Assembly: GCA_020697635.1 (NCBI GenBank)
Contig: JAEHCT010000010.1
Span: 1-15,348, forward strand
Origin: Candidatus Bathyarchaeota archaeon
GTDB taxonomy: Archaea > Thermoproteota > Bathyarchaeia > TCS64
Reading direction: 5' to 3'
Length of the DNA: 15,348 bases
This document shows positions 12,088 to 15,348 of the stretch, in pieces. Made by a program: the position numbers and the translations under genes. Every line of letters starts with the position of its first letter. The stretch's first letter is position 1. Under the pieces are notes generated by a model that did no database searches, had not been told where the DNA came from, and was given only the letters and a program-made list of their open reading frames with translations.

Positions 12088-13257
12088 CTAGACGTAGAGC
12101 TGGATCACGGTGCCGTCCTTGAGCTCTCTGTCGATGCCTACCTTCTCGTTGTCGAACTTGGCTGAGGGCCCCCAGATCCGTGCGTACTTGAACCGCTCGT
12201 AGAAGTCGTTGTGGATCATCTTCGCCAAGTCGCCTACGGTTACGCCATCCCTGCAGACGATGGGCTCAACGGCGGCCTCTTTCCCCGGCTCCTTCGTGTA
12301 CACCCTGATGATGCCCAGGAGCTCGAACAGCTTCTCCCCCAGCACCCTCTGGAGATCCGGCGTCTTCTCGAAGCTACAGACCCCCACCTGAATGGCCGCC
12401 GCCGTCTCCCTGAGCCTGTTCACTGTGTCCTGATCGATGCCCAGATCAGCCTTGTTCGCCAGCACCAGCGTCGGCCTATACACGGCGTTGCCGAAGAGGG
12501 CGTCCTCCACCACATCCAGGGTCACCCTGCCCCTGACATAGACAAGGGCGCTCCGTATCTTGTACTCGTTGAGGAGGGCTATAACCTCGTCCGTGGTGCA
12601 GCCGTCCAGCTCCCCCTCCCACACGAACTGGATGTCCCTGCCGTGCCCCCGCTTCACTATCTCCACATCGCCGAGGGGAGGCGCCGTAAGTATCCTGGCG
12701 TTCTCCAGCTCCCGGGACACCATCAGGTAGTTGCCCGCCGGGTCGTCCTGAATGTCCACCACGATGATTATGCTGTCCGCGTTACGGGCGGACGACAGGT
12801 TCATGAAGCCCTCCGACTTGCCCTCGCTGCTCCCCTCAACGATGGGCGGCACCTCCACCAGCTGGAACTGGATGTCCTGGTAAGGCAGCATCCCAGGCGT
12901 CGGCCAGGTGGTGCCCCACGGCCAGCTCGTCACCTCCACCGAGCTGTTGGTCACAGCCCTCAGCAGGCTGCTCCGGCCCACGTTGGGGGGGCCCACCACC
13001 GCGATCTGGGCCGCCCCCGCCTTCTGGACGTAGTAGCTGGGGCCGCCCCCCCTCTTCGCCTGCTTCTTCTTCTTCTCTATGTCGTCCCGCAGCTGCGCCA
13101 TCTGGCGCTTGATCTGCATCTGGAGCTTTTCGGTGCCCTTGTGCTTGGGGACCAAGGAGAGGAATTCCCCCATCAGCCGCAGCCGCTCCTCCGGGTTACG
13201 GGTCATGGTGACCTCGTTCCACTTCGCCTTGGCTTCCTGCGGGAGGTTCGCGGGCAA
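12088..13257 (-). CDS. TGS-domain Obg/DRG-like GTPase with altered nucleotide motifs
   Basis: A 389-residue protein of the Obg/DRG branch of TRAFAC GTPases. Residues 1-75 are helical and highly charged (QMQIKRQMAQLRDDIEKKKKQ), probably a coiled coil that contacts RNA. The G domain follows at about 82-310, with the G1 loop GPPNVGRSS (89-97), a G2-like GTTWPTPG (115-122), the G3 region VEVPPIVEG (134-142) and an intact G4 NKAD (268-271). A TGS domain closes the protein (about 317-389, RVYTKEPGKE ... DGTVIQLYV). Relatives bind ribosomes or help translation. Two changes stand out: Arg95 replaces the P-loop lysine, and G3 has EVPP where DxPG is usual. GTP hydrolysis may therefore be weak or lost. 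The start is TTG, with GAGGGTG 7 bases upstream. Related archaeal proteins with PP at G3 are known to me from memory, so part of this may be subfamily-typical. Confidence 0.85.
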   Translation of the reverse strand: MPANLPQEAKAKWNEVTMTRNPEERLRLMGEFLSLVPKHKGTEKLQMQIKRQMAQLRDDIEKKKKQAKRGGGPSYYVQKAGAAQIAVVGPPNVGRSSLLRAVTNSSVEVTSWPWGTTWPTPGMLPYQDIQFQLVEVPPIVEGSSEGKSEGFMNLSSARNADSIIIVVDIQDDPAGNYLMVSRELENARILTAPPLGDVEIVKRGHGRDIQFVWEGELDGCTTDEVIALLNEYKIRSALVYVRGRVTLDVVEDALFGNAVYRPTLVLANKADLGIDQDTVNRLRETAAAIQVGVCSFEKTPDLQRVLGEKLFELLGIIRVYTKEPGKEAAVEPIVCRDGVTVGDLAKMIHNDFYERFKYARIWGPSAKFDNEKVGIDRELKDGTVIQLYV

Positions 13258-13410
13258 CGGAGTACACCCTCGGGTTCTATAGAGCAGGACCCGTTAAAAA
13301 ACAGTGGGGGCTACCGGAGCTTGGCGTCGAAGCTGTAACGGAGCCCACCCCAGGCGGCGGCTTCCATGACCTTAAGTAACTACGGCTCCCTCAATTCTCT
13401 GTGACTTCAG
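13258..13410. promoter_or_regulatory. Divergent promoter region with central hairpin
   Basis: This 153-base gap serves two outward genes. For the GTPase (minus): GAGGGTG at 13265-13271 and TTTTTTAAC at 13293-13301, about 40 bases before its TTG. For the amidase (plus): CTTAAGTAAC at 13371-13380, about 35 bases before ATG 13411, with a weak GTGA at 13401-13404. Between the boxes is an imperfect hairpin (13306-13349). GGGCT (13308-13312) pairs with AGCCC (13342-13346), CCG (13314-13316) with CGG (13339-13341), and AGCTT (13318-13322) with AAGCT (13330-13334), around a 7-base loop. The pairings are seen; the function is unknown. Confidence 0.5.
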
Positions 13411-14355
13411 ATGGTTAAACCATTCATCATGGGGACGAGGAACGCGGGCCAGTTCCTCTACGCCGGCGCCGAGAATCTGCGCGACGGGGGCTCCGCCCTC
13501 GACGCCGTCGAGGCAGCCACCAGGCTCGTCGAGTCCAACCCCGACGACACCTCGGTGGGTCTAAGCGGCATACCCAACCTCTTCGGAGTCCAGGAGATGG
13601 ACGCCAGCATCATGTGCGGAAGGACCCTCGGGGCGGGCACAGTAGGCGCCGTCAAGGGCTTCCTCCACCCCATAAGCGTCGCCCGCAAGGTGCTCGAGGA
13701 GGCGCCCCACGTCATGCTGGTGGCCGAGGGAGCCGAGCTCTTCGCCAGAGCCATGGGAATGGAGGAGGGCGACCTCAGCACCGACACGAGCAGGAAGGTA
13801 TACGAGACCTTCGTCAAGGACGCCTTCGAGCACGAGGAGATCGACGAGAGCCAGCAGTGGATCGTCAACTACGCCAGGAGCCAGAACATGAGGGAGTGGT
13901 ACGACAGGCTCGCCGACCACCACCACGGCACAGTCAACGTAATGGCCATGGACGAGAACGGTGACATCGCTTCAGCCGTCAGCACAAGCGGCACCGCCCT
14001 CAAGTTCCCGGGCCGCCTGGGCGACAGCCCCATAATAGGCGCAGGCAACTACTGCGACAACAGGTACGGCGCCGCCTGCTGCACCGGACGTGGCGAGCTC
14101 GCCATCAGGAACAGCACAGCCCGCACCATAATCCACTACATGGAGGACGGGCTCAGCGCCAGGGAGGCCGCGTTCCGCGCCATGAAGGACATCCACGCCC
14201 TCAAGACCTATGGAGGCATGAACTGCATCGTCTTCGACCCCAAGGGAAACACCGTGAGCGCCACCACCCGGGAGGACCGGGAGAGCGTCCACTGGTACAT
14301 GGCCTCCGACATGAAGGAGCCCGAGCTGAGGACCGGCATCAACGTCAAACCATAG
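13411..14355 (+). CDS. Aspartylglucosaminidase-type N-terminal nucleophile amidase
   Basis: A 314-residue enzyme of the asparaginase-2 / aspartylglucosaminidase (Ntn hydrolase) family, made as a precursor that cuts itself to expose a threonine. ALDAVEAATRLVE (29-41) is typical. GLSGIPNLFG (50-59), MDASIMCG (63-70) and HPISVARKVLEEAPHVMLVAEGAELFA (86-112) match N4-(beta-N-acetylglucosaminyl)-L-asparaginases better than plain L-asparaginases. The expected cleavage and nucleophile site is HHGTVNVMAMD, with Thr174. STSGTALKFPGRLGDSPIIGAGNY (191-214) supplies the substrate arginine and aspartate, and CTGRGE (about 222-227) the oxyanion loop. Such enzymes split GlcNAc from asparagine after proteolysis of glycoproteins, or act on isoaspartyl peptides. 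No signal peptide. The following gene starts right at its stop. The family is sure; the choice of glycosyl over isoaspartyl substrate is inference. Confidence 0.88.
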   Translation: MVKPFIMGTRNAGQFLYAGAENLRDGGSALDAVEAATRLVESNPDDTSVGLSGIPNLFGVQEMDASIMCGRTLGAGTVGAVKGFLHPISVARKVLEEAPHVMLVAEGAELFARAMGMEEGDLSTDTSRKVYETFVKDAFEHEEIDESQQWIVNYARSQNMREWYDRLADHHHGTVNVMAMDENGDIASAVSTSGTALKFPGRLGDSPIIGAGNYCDNRYGAACCTGRGELAIRNSTARTIIHYMEDGLSAREAAFRAMKDIHALKTYGGMNCIVFDPKGNTVSATTREDRESVHWYMASDMKEPELRTGINVKP

Positions 14356-14358
14356 GTG
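14355..14358 (+). promoter_or_regulatory. GGTG ribosome-binding site deciding the next start
   Basis: GGTG begins in the last base of the amidase TAG stop. It lies 6 bases before GTG 14365, the same geometry as GGTG before the flavodoxin gene. It therefore favours GTG 14365 over the in-frame GTG 14356, which overlaps the site itself. Confidence 0.5.
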
Positions 14359-14364
14359 AACAAG

Positions 14365-14784
14365 GTGACGGCCCCCTACGACTTCAGGCGCATAACCCCC
14401 GGGGTCTACGGCAAACGGAGACAGGTGGAGGGAGAGGTGGTCGCCCTCCTCCACGTCAGCTTCCAGGACAGGGGGCTCCGGCTCATAGAGACCAAGAGCC
14501 GCGCCGTCAGGCTCAACGAGATACACGAGCTCATGATCACAGACGAGGACGGACAGCCCGGCGGCGGAGCCGACAGGGTACGCGCTATAGCGTTCTTCGA
14601 GGTCACCAAGCCCGGCCTCGTCGTGGCTGGTGACAAGGTGACCGTAGGCGTCAAGCCTCTAGGCACGCTGGCGGGCTACGACGAGACCCACATGCCCAAC
14701 CACATGAACATAGTGGTGAAGGCGCCGAGCCTCGACGAGCCAGAGATACGGGTCGGAGACAAGGTCAGGTTCAAGGCGACTTAG
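14365..14784 (+). CDS. Conserved-looking hypothetical protein linked to the amidase (possibly DUF6917)
   Basis: A 139-residue soluble protein beginning at the GTG chosen by the GGTG site. Two beta-rich halves are suggested: GEVVALLHVSFQDRGLRLIETKSRAVRLNEIHELMIT, then GLVVAGDKVTVGVKPLGTLAGYDETHMPNHMNIVV and a basic C-terminus ending KVRFKAT. A His/Asp-containing stretch (GYDETHMPNHMN) is the most distinctive segment and could bind a metal or ligand. It resembles a family I remember as DUF6917, but I am not sure. No catalytic motif is recognised. It starts 9 bases after the amidase stop and is surely cotranscribed with it, so it may help or regulate that enzyme. Its last 4 bases overlap the facing acetyltransferase gene. 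Confidence 0.7.
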   Translation: MTAPYDFRRITPGVYGKRRQVEGEVVALLHVSFQDRGLRLIETKSRAVRLNEIHELMITDEDGQPGGGADRVRAIAFFEVTKPGLVVAGDKVTVGVKPLGTLAGYDETHMPNHMNIVVKAPSLDEPEIRVGDKVRFKAT

Positions 14785-15348
14785 CCCTTGTCCGGGCCCC
14801 CCAGCCCGTAGACGCCCTCCACGTCCTCCCTCACGCCGCAGTCGCCGTAACACATCCTGAGGCTGCTGGGAAGCGGCGTGAAACCGTTACGCTCCAGCAC
14901 CGCGACGCTGGACCTGTTGCCCTCGGGGCAGCCCACCCAGACGGCCTCGCCGACCCGCATATTCATCACCGACCGCAGTAGCGCCTCCGCAGCCTCCTCG
15001 TATCCCGGGCGGCATATCCACGGCCCCACCTTGACGCTGTCCGAGCCGTCCTTGGCCATGATGAACCCCATCAGCTCACCATCCTTCCAGGAAGCGAAAC
15101 AGAGGTCGGGGAACCGGTCGTAAACCCACAGGAGCATGTGGCCCCTCCTCCCCCTGAAGAAGGCTTCGTCGAGCATAGTGACCGCGTCCAGGTCACTCCT
15201 CCGCATCGGCTCCGCATAGTCGACCGGGTTCCTCGACGCCCTTCCAGTGTATCTGAGGCTCCAGTACTCGTCCCTGAAACCCAGCCGCCTGTACAAGGAT
15301 ATGGCTTTCTGGACACCGTCCAGCCTGATGCAGCGGATACCACAACCC
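14781..15348 (-). CDS. Two-domain GNAT acetyltransferase, 5' end outside the window
   Basis: The frame is open to the window edge. A TTG at 15296 gives 171 residues, but the reading continues upstream without a stop as CIRLDGVQKAISLYRRLGF. That is the standard last helix and strand of an upstream GNAT domain ('LDA...A..LY..LGF'), so the true start lies beyond 15348. The visible remainder is a second acetyltransferase domain: DLDAVTMLDEAFFRGRR, FASWKDGELMGFIMAKDG, KVGPWICRPGYEEAAEALLRS, then CPEGNRSSVAVLERNGFTP and a closing LRMCYGD. This matches tandem GNAT proteins whose C-terminal half is the YitH/HolE-type domain (Acetyltransf_18). They use acetyl-CoA to modify an amine; the substrate is unknown. 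It converges on the amidase operon with a 4-base overlap. Confidence 0.8.
   Translation of the reverse strand, partial: GCGIRCIRLDGVQKAISLYRRLGFRDEYWSLRYTGRASRNPVDYAEPMRRSDLDAVTMLDEAFFRGRRGHMLLWVYDRFPDLCFASWKDGELMGFIMAKDGSDSVKVGPWICRPGYEEAAEALLRSVMNMRVGEAVWVGCPEGNRSSVAVLERNGFTPLPSSLRMCYGDCGVREDVEGVYGLGGPDKG

Noticed and set aside
12211..13338. A 375-codon plus-strand open frame opposite the TGS GTPase.
   Set aside because: The translation is rich in His, Arg, Leu and Pro with no family pattern, and the opposite strand encodes a well-defined GTPase.
1..15348. CRISPR arrays, tRNAs, rRNAs, insertion sequences, toxin-antitoxin pairs or phage genes.
   Set aside because: No direct-repeat arrays, tRNA-like arms, transposase motifs or paired terminal repeats were found on reading both strands; the genes are metabolic or envelope types.

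Overview
This window looks like archaeal chromosome, GC-rich (roughly 55-60% by eye), most likely from an uncultivated Thermoproteota or Bathyarchaeia-type lineage; the exact lineage is inference. The evidence is TATA-like boxes about 28-50 bases before genes, a mix of apparently leaderless starts and starts with GGTG/GAGG ribosome-binding sites 6-8 bases away, frequent TTG starts, heavy AGG/AGA and ATA use, and an ADP-forming acyl-CoA synthetase subunit and a TGS-domain GTPase of archaeal type. I see no tRNA, rRNA, CRISPR array, insertion sequence or phage gene. It reads as ordinary chromosome with a few lineage-specific genes.

Layout from left to right. A doubtful small zinc-ribbon-like gene (minus) is followed by a plus-strand pair, a flavin-reductase-like protein and a flavodoxin. 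Next come an M20 metallopeptidase with a striking inverted repeat over its predicted promoter, and a small unknown protein. A lone LivM-type permease (minus) converges on that unknown gene with a 41-base overlap, and is divergent from the beta subunit of an ADP-forming acyl-CoA synthetase. A two-helix membrane protein follows, convergent with a 750-residue unknown membrane protein. The minus-strand group at 7613-10797 encodes an FGGY sugar kinase, a GH172 (DUF2961) glycoside hydrolase and a small sulfotransferase. The kinase and hydrolase genes are 4 bases apart. Next on the minus strand are an ornithine-cyclodeaminase/mu-crystallin family enzyme and a TGS GTPase with a degenerate nucleotide site. 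A divergent, hairpin-bearing intergenic region then leads to an aspartylglucosaminidase-type Ntn hydrolase and a tightly linked unknown protein on the plus strand. The window ends inside a two-domain GNAT acetyltransferase (minus).

Together the genes suggest a heterotroph living on peptides and glycoconjugates. The M20 peptidase, the AGA-type amidase (which would split sugar from asparagine), the amino-acid permease, the OCD-family enzyme and the ADP-forming synthetase (ATP from acyl-CoA) fit amino-acid fermentation. The GH172 hydrolase plus kinase fit release and phosphorylation of a furanose sugar. The link between these genes is inferred from neighbourhood and family knowledge; only the kinase-hydrolase pair, the flavin pair and the amidase pair are tight enough to call operons from the sequence.
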